A stretch of 64,000 nt of DNA from Salibaculum sp035270045. GTDB taxonomy: Bacteria; Pseudomonadota; Alphaproteobacteria; Rhodobacterales; Rhodobacteraceae. Position 1 is the first letter of the stretch, and each line of letters opens with the position of its first letter. The DNA lies in the NCBI RefSeq assembly GCF_035270045.1, contig NZ_DATFIP010000054.1:4944-68943 (forward strand). The letters are read 5' to 3'. The notes under the pieces were generated by a model, which ran no database searches, had not been told where the DNA came from, and saw nothing but the letters and a program-made list of their open reading frames with translations. Below are positions 33,848-42,480 of this stretch, in pieces. Position numbers and translations under genes: made by a program.

Positions 33848-34317
33848 GGTACACCTCCTAAAGTCCAAGAATCGCACATTTGGCCTCATAGGTCACTGAT
33901 TCCGATCAAACCGGTGCGAAAACCGGGGCCGCGCGACGACAAAGCGTGTTTCCGGATGAGCGCGAAGCAATGTTCTGGCGCAGCACATCAAACGCCGCAC
34001 CCACCTCTGCAACGGGGCCACGGGAAAGACTGGAATGCAGGTTCCAAGCCAGAGAATGACAGGCTTCGTTTATACGATGTGTCTTGGTTTTTTGACAGGA
34101 AGCCCGAAACGGAACTTATCCTGTTGAGAAAAATCACCGGGTTTTCCGCCCTCCGGCACCTTTGGCAACCTGTTAAAGGGCGGTCATCCCGCCGTGACCA
34201 GCGTCCGGTTGGTGTCGGGCCGGACCCTGAACGAGCCCGGAGCACAAATCCCGTGGCGTGTCTCCACGTGTTGCATCACGATCCGGGACTCGGAATAAGC
34301 ACCGCTGAGGAGCCGCA
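33848..34317. other. 470-bp gene-free stretch
   Basis: I see no supported gene between the phasin and SbcD-like genes, which are divergent. The base composition is lower in GC than its surroundings, especially at 34060-34140 (for example TTGGTTTTTTGACAGGAAG), which suggests promoters for both sides or decayed foreign sequence. Open frames here have no recognisable protein features and no plausible start signals. Confidence 0.5.
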
Positions 34318-35448
34318 ATGTCATTTCGTTTCATTCATTCCTCCGACCTTCATATCGGTCGGAAATACGCGAATATCCCCCAGCCGTCCGACGGCAATAT
34401 CCGCGGCCGCCTGATGGAGGCGCGGCACGGCGCGATCGCCCGGCTGGCCGGGGCGGCGCGCGACCGGGGGGCGGGGCATGTCCTGCTGGCTGGCGACACC
34501 TTCGACACCGCCACCCCGTCGGCAACGGTCATCCGGCAGGCGCTCGCCGCGATGGCCGAAGCGCCCGACGTGACATGGTGGCTGTTGCCGGGCAACCACG
34601 ACAACCTGAGGGATGCCGAACCCCTGTGGGAGGCGATCTGCCGCGATGCGCCGGGCAACGTCGTGGCCCTTCTGGAAGCCGCGCCGCATGATATTGACGA
34701 GGTGGCGACACTTCTGCCCTGCCCCATCGCCTTCCGCTCTGGTGCGAGTGATCCGTCCGAGCCGCTGGTGACCATGGCCAGCGACGAGGGCCGGATGCGG
34801 ATCGGGCTGGCCCATGGCGGTGTGACCGACTTCACCGATAGCGGCGAGGCCATCGCCCCCGACCGCGACCGGAGCGCGCGGCTCGACTACCTCGCGCTGG
34901 GCGACTGGCACGGGCGGATGGCCGTGTCGGACCGGGTGCAGTATTCCGGCACGCCCGAGCAGGACCGCTTCAAGCATGGCCGCCGGGGCGTCTGCCTCTG
35001 CGTTGCACTCGAAGGCCCGGGCGCCACGCCAGAGGTGGAAGAGATCGAGACCGGCACCTTCCTCTGGCAAGAGGTCGAACTGCGCCTGCACCCAAGGCAG
35101 GATGCGGCCGCCACGCTGACTAACGCCCTGCCGCCATCGGGCCGGCGGGATATCCTGATGCGGGTAGCGGCCACCGGCTGGGCCGGGCTGCCCGACCGGG
35201 CCGAGCTCGAACGCGCCGCAACCGCCTGCGCGCCCGAGTTCGCCCATTTCGACCTCGTGACCGATGCGCTGGGCACGCAGTACGACTCCGCCGATCTCGA
35301 CGAGATCGACCGGGGCGGCGCGCTGCGGCTGGCGGCCAACATGCTCAAGGAAGACGCCGAATCCGATGCCCTCTCGCAGGAGGATCGCGACGTCGCCGCC
35401 GACGCGCTCGCCCGTCTTTACGCCTATGTCAGGGAGGCCTCGGAATGA
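34318..35448 (+). CDS. SbcD-like DNA repair exonuclease (metallophosphoesterase)
   Basis: Nuclease subunit of 376 residues. Calcineurin-like metal-binding motifs appear in order: HSSDLHIG at the N-terminus, LAGDTFD, LPGNHDN (about 92-98), then LAHGGV and LALGDWHGR with the final histidine. The family trims DNA ends as the Mre11/SbcD subunit. GAGGAG precedes the ATG. The SMC-like partner gene overlaps its stop by 4 nt (ATGA), so the two should form one complex. The pair resembles Bacillus YhaO/YhaN more than E. coli SbcCD. Confidence 0.88.
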   Translation: MSFRFIHSSDLHIGRKYANIPQPSDGNIRGRLMEARHGAIARLAGAARDRGAGHVLLAGDTFDTATPSATVIRQALAAMAEAPDVTWWLLPGNHDNLRDAEPLWEAICRDAPGNVVALLEAAPHDIDEVATLLPCPIAFRSGASDPSEPLVTMASDEGRMRIGLAHGGVTDFTDSGEAIAPDRDRSARLDYLALGDWHGRMAVSDRVQYSGTPEQDRFKHGRRGVCLCVALEGPGATPEVEEIETGTFLWQEVELRLHPRQDAAATLTNALPPSGRRDILMRVAATGWAGLPDRAELERAATACAPEFAHFDLVTDALGTQYDSADLDEIDRGGALRLAANMLKEDAESDALSQEDRDVAADALARLYAYVREASE

Positions 35449-38051
35449 AGATCCGCTCCATCACCCTCGACAATGTCCGCCGCTTCACCGACCCGGTGCG
35501 CGTGGGCGAGATTGGCGACGGGCTGAACGTGCTTTCCGAGCCCAACGAGCAGGGCAAGTCGACTTTGTTCGACGCGATCCAGGCGTTGTTCTTCAAGCCC
35601 CACGGCTCCCGCGACAAGGAGGTCACGGCCCTACGCCCCCATGCCGGCGGCGCACCGCAGGTGACCATCGAGATCGACGCCGACGGCCGACGCTTCACCG
35701 TCATGAAACGGTGGCTGCAAAAGCCTGCCGCGACGGTCCACCGCGACGGCACGTTGATCGCGCAGGCCGACGCGGCAGAGGCCTGGATCGCGGATCTGCT
35801 GGGCGGCGATGCCGGCGGCCCCTCGGGCCTGATCTGGGTGCGGCAGGGCATGACCGACCTGACCGGCGGCTCGACGAAGGAACAGAAGGCTGCGCTCGAC
35901 GCCCGGCGAGACCTCATGTCGTCGGTCGGCGAGGAGGTCGAGGCGATGACCGGCGGGCGGCGGATGGACAGCGCCCTCGCCCGCTGCCGCGAGGAACTGG
36001 CCGCCTACGCGACCAAGACCGGGCGGCCCTATGCCAACGGCCCGTGGAAGACAGCGCTGGACAGGGTAGACACTCTGACCGAACAGCGCGACGCCCTGGC
36101 CGCGACGGCGGACGACCTGCACGGCGCGCTGGCCGAACGCAAGCGGGCCCGCCGAGACCTGCGCGAGCTCGAAGACCCGGCGGCGGCCGAGGGCCGGCGG
36201 AAAAAGCTCGAGGCCGCCCGCGCGGCCCATGCGGCTGCCGAACGCCACGCCGAGGAGCTCGACGCCGAGGCGCGCAAACTCGACATGGCGCGGCTGACCG
36301 CCGAAAACGCCCGCGCCCGGCTCGATGGGTTCCGCGAGGCACTCAAGGAAGAAACCGATGCCACCAAGGCGGCAGCGGCGGCAGAAATGGCGGCCGGAGA
36401 CAGGAAGACGGCGCTCGAGACCGCGCGCGCGGCAAAGGAAGCCGCCGAGCGCGATCTGGACACCGCGCAGAAGGCCCTTGAATCGGCCGAGACCGCCCGC
36501 ACCCTCGCCCTGCGCGCCCGGGCCGCGCGCGACGGCGCCGACCGGCGACAGGAACTGGAGCACCGCATCGCCGAGGCCGAGAAGGCCCGCAGCGCGATGG
36601 AGACCGCCAAGGCGACCGCGCGCTCCGGCCCGGATGCAAAGACCCTGACCCGGATCGAACACCTCGCCGCCGCGCATGCCACGGCCATCGCCACGCGGGA
36701 CGCAACGGCGACACAGGTCATCGCCCGGTATGAAGAAGGCAAGGCCGACGCAATCCGAACCGGCGACATGCCGCTGCCCGACGGCCAACCCGTCCCCCTG
36801 CCCCGCGCCACGCGGCTCAGCATCGCCGGCATCGGCGAGCTCGAGGTTCGCCCCGGCGACGCGGGCCATGACGACAGCACGGTCGAGGCCGCGGCCAACG
36901 CCCTGCGCAAGGCGCTCGACGCCATCGGCGCCGACGATCTCGACGCGGCCCGCGCCAGCGCCGCCGCCCGGGTTGAAGCGGAACGCGCGCATGGCGAGGC
37001 GAAGGCAGTCCTGAACAGTCTTGCCCCCGACGGCATCGACCCACTGCGCGAGGCGCTGGCAGAAATCCCGCAGGTGGAGTCCGACACCGACGCCACCGAC
37101 CCGGAGGAGGCCGAAGCCGCACTGGAGGCGGCAAGCGCGGCCCACACGCAGGCTCGCGTTGCCCTCGATACAACGTCTGACCGCCTGTCCGACGCCCGCG
37201 AGGCCGCCACCCGCGCCGAAACCGCGCTCGCCTCTCTCAGGGACCGCCTGACCCGGGCCGAAGGTGCGTTGGCGAAGTACCGCGGGAGCACCGAAGAGGC
37301 GCTGGCCTCCGAGGCCGCGCAGGCGGGCGAAGCCCTCGCCGCCGCCGAGAAAATCCATGCCGAAAAGGCAAGCCATGCCCCCGACCTCGCCGGCACCGAG
37401 GCCGCGCTGAACCGGGCCGCCTCGGTCGATCAAGGCGCGCGCGACGAGATCGCCCGCCTGAAACCGCTCCTCGCCCGGCTCGACGAACGTATCACCCGGT
37501 CCTCCGGCGACGCGGTCGAGGAACGGCTGGCCGAAACCGAAGAGGCGCTCAGCGCGGCCAAGGCCACCCTCGCCCGGATCGAGCACGAGGTGGCGGTACT
37601 ACAGCGGCTGGAAAAGGCGCTTGAGGCCGCCCGCACCGAGGCGCGCGAGCGCTACTTCACTCCGATCGCGCGGGAATTGAAGCCGCTTCTGCACCTGCTC
37701 TGGCCCGAGGCCGAACTGACCTGGGGCGAGGAATCGCTGCTGCCCGACGCGCTGATCCGCGATGGCCAGGAAGAACCGATCGACATCCTGTCGGGCGGCA
37801 CGCAGGAGCAGGTGGCGCTGCTGGTGCGGCTGGCCTTCGCCCGGATGCTGGCCACCGCCGGACGGGTTGCGCCAGTGATCCTCGACGACGCGCTGGTCTT
37901 CACTGATGACGACCGGATCGAGCGCATGTTCGACGCCCTTCATCGGCAGGCGGGCGATCTGCAGATCATCGTCCTGACCTGCCGCCAGCGTGCCTTCCGC
38001 GATCTGGGCGGCAAGGGACTGCGTCTGGCATCGGCGGACCCTGCGACCTGA
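35445..38051 (+). CDS. SbcC/YhaN-like SMC-type ATPase without zinc hook
   Basis: AAA/SMC-like ATPase of 868 residues. The P-loop is LSEPNEQGKSTLFDAIQALF (about 30-45), and the ABC signature (LSGGTQEQVALLVRLAFA, about 781) and Walker B (PVILDDALVF) are near the C-terminus. Long Ala/Glu/Arg-rich coiled coils occupy about 200-410 and 540-740. The middle (about 440-510, with QPVPLPRATRLSIAGIGELE) is a small strand-rich domain; no CxxC zinc hook is found. It should pair with the SbcD-like nuclease to process DNA ends. The substrate is unknown. Confidence 0.86.
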   Translation: MKIRSITLDNVRRFTDPVRVGEIGDGLNVLSEPNEQGKSTLFDAIQALFFKPHGSRDKEVTALRPHAGGAPQVTIEIDADGRRFTVMKRWLQKPAATVHRDGTLIAQADAAEAWIADLLGGDAGGPSGLIWVRQGMTDLTGGSTKEQKAALDARRDLMSSVGEEVEAMTGGRRMDSALARCREELAAYATKTGRPYANGPWKTALDRVDTLTEQRDALAATADDLHGALAERKRARRDLRELEDPAAAEGRRKKLEAARAAHAAAERHAEELDAEARKLDMARLTAENARARLDGFREALKEETDATKAAAAAEMAAGDRKTALETARAAKEAAERDLDTAQKALESAETARTLALRARAARDGADRRQELEHRIAEAEKARSAMETAKATARSGPDAKTLTRIEHLAAAHATAIATRDATATQVIARYEEGKADAIRTGDMPLPDGQPVPLPRATRLSIAGIGELEVRPGDAGHDDSTVEAAANALRKALDAIGADDLDAARASAAARVEAERAHGEAKAVLNSLAPDGIDPLREALAEIPQVESDTDATDPEEAEAALEAASAAHTQARVALDTTSDRLSDAREAATRAETALASLRDRLTRAEGALAKYRGSTEEALASEAAQAGEALAAAEKIHAEKASHAPDLAGTEAALNRAASVDQGARDEIARLKPLLARLDERITRSSGDAVEERLAETEEALSAAKATLARIEHEVAVLQRLEKALEAARTEARERYFTPIARELKPLLHLLWPEAELTWGEESLLPDALIRDGQEEPIDILSGGTQEQVALLVRLAFARMLATAGRVAPVILDDALVFTDDDRIERMFDALHRQAGDLQIIVLTCRQRAFRDLGGKGLRLASADPAT

Positions 38052-38420
38052 CCGGCGCGGCGCGGTTCGCGGTGTTTTGGCCGCCCTTGCGACCTGTGTC
38101 CGCCGGTCCTGCTGCCATCGCCCGGCGACACCCGGCAGTTTTCCGGGCGATTGCGGAGTTGGGAGTGCAGAGGGCACGGTCGCACGCCATGTAACGTCCC
38201 CGCGCGCGCCCTCTATCGGGTTGCAACCGCATCGGTCCGTGAATGACCGGGCACGCCGGGTTGATCCATGCAGGGGTGTTGCGACAAGCTGATCGTGATT
38301 CGATCCTCCGGGGGCGTGCCCCCATCGCGCGGTCGCGCCGCCGCTGCCACCATTGCGGTGCCGTGGTGGCCACTGGCAGGTGGACGTCGCGCCCCCGGCA
38401 TCAACCCCGGGAGTCCCGCC
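38052..38420. other. 369-bp gene-free stretch
   Basis: Between the SbcC-like gene and the VWA gene I see no supported gene. A short GC-rich hairpin, GGGGG-CGTG-CCCCC, occurs near 38312-38325, but without a uridine run. An in-frame extension of the VWA gene reaches up to an ATG at 38268, but its translation is proline- and arginine-rich and precedes the signal peptide, so it is treated as untranslated. Confidence 0.5.
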
Positions 38421-39755
38421 GTGAAACCGATCACAGATCTCGCCCGCCTGGCCGCCATCCTTGTCGTCACCTTGGCCGCAGCCCCTGCCCTGTCGCAGGA
38501 CACTGCGGCGTCGCGCACAATGTTGATCCTCGACGGGTCGGGCAGCATGTGGGGCCAGATCGACGGGCGCGCCAAGATCGAGATCGCCCGCGACTCGATC
38601 GACCGGATGCTGGCCGACTGGCCCGAGGACACCGCCCTGGGACTGATGGCCTATGGCCACCGGCGCGAGGGCGACTGCCAGGACATCGAGGTGCTGGCCG
38701 ACCCGGCCCCGCTGGACCGGGCCGGGCTGGGCGCCTTGATGGAAGGCATCAGCCCCCGCGGCAAGACCCCCATCGGTGCCGCGGTGCGCGCCGCGCGTGA
38801 CAGCCTTGGCGCGGGGGGCGCGGCGTCCTCGGTCGTTGTGGTCACCGACGGGCTGGAAAACTGCGGCGCTGATCTCTGCGCGCTGGGCGCGGAGTTGGCG
38901 CAAGCGGGCACACCACTGACCGCCCACGTGGTGGGCTTCGACGTGGCCGACCCGGATGGACAATTGGCCTGCCTGGCCGAGCGCACCGGCGGCCGTTACA
39001 TGGCCGCCGCAAATGCCGAAAGCCTGACGGACGCCCTTCAGGAAGTCAGCCAGCCGGCCCCCGCGCCAGCCGGACCGATCTTCGAGGATGACTTCGACCG
39101 GGCCGAACTGGGTGCGGACTGGGCCGTTCAGCAGCCCGATCCGAACGGCTTTGTCCTCGAGGACGGCGCGCTCATGACCATGACCGTCGCTGACGGCTAC
39201 CTCGGCAAGCCCGACCAGCCCAATGTCTTTTCCTGGACGGCCGCCGAATTGCCCGAAGGCGACTGGGAGATCGCCGCCGCGTTCACGGCCCGCATGGGGC
39301 AGGTGAAGTCCCTCGGCGGACGCCGCGCCATCCTGCAGGTCGGGCGCTATGCCGACCCGGACAATTACGTGGTTGCCGAAGTCTACCGCCAGGGCAACTC
39401 GAACGACGACATGTGGCTCAAGCTGCTGGCCGTCACCGGTGGCGAAGAAACCAGCGACGCGCTGGAGATCGCCAGCGATTCCTGCTGTCCGCGCGATTAC
39501 GACCTTGGCCGCATCCTGTCCGACTTCGAGGACAAGGGCGCGACGCTCAGCCTGGTCAAGACGGGTCGGGATTACCGCGCGCGGCTGGACATGAACGGCT
39601 GGTCCATGCGGCCGGACGGCCCCGGGATGCTGGAGACCCAACCTGTCACCCTGCTGCGCACGCAGGGGCCGCCTGCCATCTTCGCCGGCACTCTGGGCCC
39701 CGAGCAGACATTGGCCCTGTTCGACCGCGTGGTGGTGCGGAGGCCCGCGCAATGA
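38421..39755 (+). CDS. secreted VWA domain protein with C-terminal ConA-like domain
   Basis: Exported protein of about 444 residues. The signal peptide (residues 1-26) ends with ALSQD. The VWA domain has the MIDAS motif MLILDGSGSMWG (about 34-45) and a later VVVVTDGLENCG. After residue 215 comes a beta-rich domain (FEDDFDRAELGADWAVQQPD), like concanavalin-type lectin folds. Such proteins bind ligands or partners in the periplasm. The start is the GTG at 38421, because the signal peptide begins there. The next gene overlaps by 4 nt and encodes another secreted protein. Confidence 0.8.
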   Translation: MKPITDLARLAAILVVTLAAAPALSQDTAASRTMLILDGSGSMWGQIDGRAKIEIARDSIDRMLADWPEDTALGLMAYGHRREGDCQDIEVLADPAPLDRAGLGALMEGISPRGKTPIGAAVRAARDSLGAGGAASSVVVVTDGLENCGADLCALGAELAQAGTPLTAHVVGFDVADPDGQLACLAERTGGRYMAAANAESLTDALQEVSQPAPAPAGPIFEDDFDRAELGADWAVQQPDPNGFVLEDGALMTMTVADGYLGKPDQPNVFSWTAAELPEGDWEIAAAFTARMGQVKSLGGRRAILQVGRYADPDNYVVAEVYRQGNSNDDMWLKLLAVTGGEETSDALEIASDSCCPRDYDLGRILSDFEDKGATLSLVKTGRDYRARLDMNGWSMRPDGPGMLETQPVTLLRTQGPPAIFAGTLGPEQTLALFDRVVVRRPAQ

Positions 39756-40363
39756 TACGGGCGCTGGCCTTTCTTGCGCTGGTCCTGCCGGTTCAGGCCG
39801 GGGCGCAGGAGGTCCGCAGCCTCTATACCACGCATGACTGGCAGACCGATTGCACGGCCCCGGACACCGACCGCCCGGCGGACGAGGCCGGCATGGGCGG
39901 GCGGCTGGTCTGTCCCGGGCCGGCGGGGCTTTCCCTCATGCTGGCCGAGGGTGACGCGCGCGTCTCGATGGATTACGGCAGCACCCGCCGCTTCGGCCCG
40001 TGGGAAAGTTTCACCAGTTTCAACAGCGTGCACGAGACCGTGGAATGGCGGCAGCATGGCACGGGAGGGGCGGCACGGATCGTGGCCACCATCCATCGCT
40101 GGTTCGTCGGCCCGGACCCCGACCCGCGTGAGATCCTGGTCATCAGCAGCGTCGCGCGAGGCGCGGGGGACGAAAGCTGCATGGTGGGCATCGTTGACGC
40201 CAGCCCAACCGCGGGGGCCAATGCGCTTGCCCGGGCCGTGGCCGATGCCCGTGCCCATGGTTTCCGCTGCGGCGAGGACCGCGTCCGGGCCTACGGCGAC
40301 GTCGGGCTGGATACACCGCTGCCGCGTCGCGCCGCCCCGTTACCCGCAGATCGGGACCACTGA
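39752..40363 (+). CDS. secreted hypothetical protein, partner of VWA protein
   Basis: Exported protein of 203 residues with a clear signal peptide (MIRALAFLALVLPVQAGAQ). The mature part contains VRSLYTTHDWQTDCTAPDTD and a C-terminal ILVISSVARGAGDESCMVGI segment, with two or three cysteines that may form disulfides. I know no named family. The start overlaps the VWA gene stop (ATGA), so the two proteins are probably made together and may act together in the periplasm. Confidence 0.75.
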   Translation: MIRALAFLALVLPVQAGAQEVRSLYTTHDWQTDCTAPDTDRPADEAGMGGRLVCPGPAGLSLMLAEGDARVSMDYGSTRRFGPWESFTSFNSVHETVEWRQHGTGGAARIVATIHRWFVGPDPDPREILVISSVARGAGDESCMVGIVDASPTAGANALARAVADARAHGFRCGEDRVRAYGDVGLDTPLPRRAAPLPADRDH

Positions 40364-40445
40364 CCAGGCGAAGCGGCCCGGAGCCCCCCTTTCACGCCCG
40401 TGGGCCGCAACCTAGGTAGGAAGAATATTGAAAGGAGGTGCGCCC

Positions 40446-41450
40446 ATGATCCTGCCGCACACGATCGACCCCGAGCGCCAAGCCCTGATCGCGACCGCCG
40501 GGGCAGAGATCCGCCCCCTCGACCCCATCGGCGCCGAGGTTCACGGTATCGACCTGTCCGCCGAGCAGACCCCGTCCCGCGACGTGCTGGATGCCCTCGA
40601 ACAGGAAATGGCCGTGCGCGGTTTTCTCGTCTTCAAGAACGACCAGCCCGTCGATCCCGAGGCTTTTCTGCGCGCCTCGTGTTGGTTCGGCGGGCGCGAG
40701 CTGCACAGCACCCATGGCGTTCACCCCGCCACGCCGGGTGGCAATCCGCATATCTTCCGCCTGTCCAATGATCGCCGCCACGGTATTCCAGGGGTCGGGC
40801 CGCAATGGCACAACGACGGCAGCTTCCTGCCCGCGACCTTTTCGCATTCGGGCTATCACATCGTGCGGCCGGCCGAGAAAGGCGGCGGCACATGGTTCGC
40901 CCACCAGGGGCTGGCCCATGACGCCCTGCCGCAAGAGACGCAGGACCACTGGTCGCGGCTGGCCTCGGTAAATTCAGCCTCGGGCGTGGTCCATCCGCTT
41001 GTCCATCGTCACCCGGTCTCGGGACAGGCCTGCATCTGGTTGCACCTGGGCATGACCGGCGCGGTGGTCGAAGTCCTGCCCGGTGCCGGCGGGGCGCGCC
41101 TGCTCGATGCCGATGCTCTCAAGACGCTGTGCCATACCTACAACGACATCCTGAACGCAGGCCTTCAGGGCGGCTATGCCACGGCCTATGAATACCGCGA
41201 GAACGATTGCGTCTTCATCGACAACCTGGCCGTGGCCCATCGCGCAGCCCCCGAGGCGCACATGCCCGCCGAGGACCAGGGCCTGCGGATCATGCACCGC
41301 AGCACCGTGCGTGGCACACGAGACCTTGTGCCCGACAACGGCCTGCCCGCGGCGTTGGACATCGACGGCCCCAGCCCCTTCGGCGACGGGGTCTGGCAGG
41401 GCGGCGGCGTGGGGTTCCGCTGGGAAGAAGGCATCCCCATGCGCAACTGA
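40446..41450 (+). CDS. TauD/TfdA-family Fe(II)/2-oxoglutarate dioxygenase
   Basis: Non-haem iron dioxygenase of 334 residues. The iron ligands are the H-x-D of WHNDGSF (about residue 121) and a later histidine in LAVAHRAAPEAH; an arginine in RIMHRSTVRG binds 2-oxoglutarate. The family oxidises taurine, 2,4-D, sulfonates or other organic compounds using O2; the substrate here is unknown. A strong AAAGGAGG at 40431-40438 fixes the ATG at 40446 and rules out the upstream TTG. It stands alone, with no transporter genes beside it. Confidence 0.88.
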   Translation: MILPHTIDPERQALIATAGAEIRPLDPIGAEVHGIDLSAEQTPSRDVLDALEQEMAVRGFLVFKNDQPVDPEAFLRASCWFGGRELHSTHGVHPATPGGNPHIFRLSNDRRHGIPGVGPQWHNDGSFLPATFSHSGYHIVRPAEKGGGTWFAHQGLAHDALPQETQDHWSRLASVNSASGVVHPLVHRHPVSGQACIWLHLGMTGAVVEVLPGAGGARLLDADALKTLCHTYNDILNAGLQGGYATAYEYRENDCVFIDNLAVAHRAAPEAHMPAEDQGLRIMHRSTVRGTRDLVPDNGLPAALDIDGPSPFGDGVWQGGGVGFRWEEGIPMRN

Positions 41451-41609
41451 CCGGCCATCGCCCGGCGGGTCCGCACAATCGCCCCGGAATTGCCACATTT
41501 CCGCCCCGCTCTGGTCGCCCTTGCCTGCTGACGTCGGAGGATGGCCCGTCAAGAGGCCATCCGACAACGTCGGCGAGGCAGACCAGGACAAACAGAGCAG
41601 GTGACCGTC

Positions 41610-41747
41610 ATGGCACATGATAGCGCGACGAACAGCGCAAACGGGCCCACACCACCGCCCGCGACCCGCCAGCCCACGAACGCGGGCACGCGGCGACGCC
41701 CCGGACCGCCGAAACCGGTGCTGTTCCGGGACTTCGCCAGCATCTGA
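41610..41747 (+). CDS. possible small protein (45 aa)
   Basis: Candidate gene for 45 residues beginning MAHDSATNSANGPTPPPATR and ending in RRRPGPPKPVLFRDFASI. It is rich in proline, threonine and arginine and has no membrane segment. No strong Shine-Dalgarno is visible, only a GCAGGT sequence. It is in a 510-bp interval with no other gene. The aromatic C-terminal motif after a proline-rich linker resembles short recognition peptides, but I know no family. It may be spurious. Confidence 0.35.
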   Translation: MAHDSATNSANGPTPPPATRQPTNAGTRRRPGPPKPVLFRDFASI

Positions 41748-41960
41748 GGGCCGTCCGACCCAATTGCGTGCCCTGTCCTCCTTTCAGGGCGCGCAGCAGA
41801 CCCGCGGATCGGCGGCCCGGCGCGCGGCCCTCTCCCACCGCGCCACCCGGCCCCGGTCCGCGGTTTTCATCCAGATCGCTCCGATCACCCCGGCGTGCTC
41901 TCGCCGATCCCCGAATGCGGGACTATGCAGATGATCTTTCCGGGGCTATTCCTGTCGGCC

Positions 41961-42449
41961 ATGCGACTGATCCCGGCCCTGCTTCTTCTTGCCATCCTGC
42001 CCGCCTGTGGCGGCAGCCCGACGCCGGAGGTCCGCAAGGCGGAACAGCGGGCGCTTTATCCCGGAGAGACGCCCGAAATGCGGGCGCTGGTCGAGGAATA
42101 CGCCGACATCCATGACATCCCCGAGCCGCTGTTGCACCGTGTCATTCAGCGCGAAAGCGACTATCGCCCCGGCGCGCGGAACGGGCCTTACTGGGGGTTG
42201 ATGCAGATCCTGCCCGAAACCGCCGCGCAGATGGGCCATTCCGGTCCGCCCGGGACGCTCCTCGACGCCGAAACGAACCTGACCTACGCGGGCCGCTACC
42301 TGCGGGGGGCCTGGCTGGTGGCCGATGGCGACATCGACGCCGCGGTGATGTGGTACGCGCGCGGCTACTACTACGAAGCCCGCGACCGCTGCCTGCTGGT
42401 CGAAACCGGATTGCGCGACCGAGAGTTCGCGCGCCACTGCCGCGCTTGA
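41961..42449 (+). CDS. lytic transglycosylase, SLT-domain lipoprotein
   Basis: Peptidoglycan hydrolase of about 162 residues. The N-terminus MRLIPALLLLAILPACGGS is a lipoprotein signal with lipobox LPAC. The SLT domain contains the catalytic glutamate in VIQRESDYRPGARNG (about residue 64), then GLMQILPETAAQMG and NLTYAGRYLRG. It cleaves glycan strands to 1,6-anhydromuropeptides in the periplasm. The ATG at 41961 gives the correct signal; upstream ATGs at 41925 and 41931 would add a second hydrophobic stretch. No Shine-Dalgarno stands out. Confidence 0.85.
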   Translation: MRLIPALLLLAILPACGGSPTPEVRKAEQRALYPGETPEMRALVEEYADIHDIPEPLLHRVIQRESDYRPGARNGPYWGLMQILPETAAQMGHSGPPGTLLDAETNLTYAGRYLRGAWLVADGDIDAAVMWYARGYYYEARDRCLLVETGLRDREFARHCRA

Positions 42450-42480
42450 AGCGCGGGCCGCCGCGGCCTAACGTGGCGCC

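Noticed and set aside
33629..34414. 261-codon plus-strand frame across the phasin gene and the gene-free stretch
   Set aside because: It runs antisense to the phasin, has no recognisable domain and enters the SbcD-like gene in another frame.
34318..38051. Anti-phage defence operon
   Set aside because: Only a nuclease and an SMC-like ATPase are present, with no defence neighbours, integrase or phage remnants. A repair role is simpler, although defence is not excluded.
38308..38326. Intrinsic terminator at GGGGG-CGTG-CCCCC
   Set aside because: The stem is only 5 bp and no uridine run follows. It is also over 250 nt from the preceding stop.
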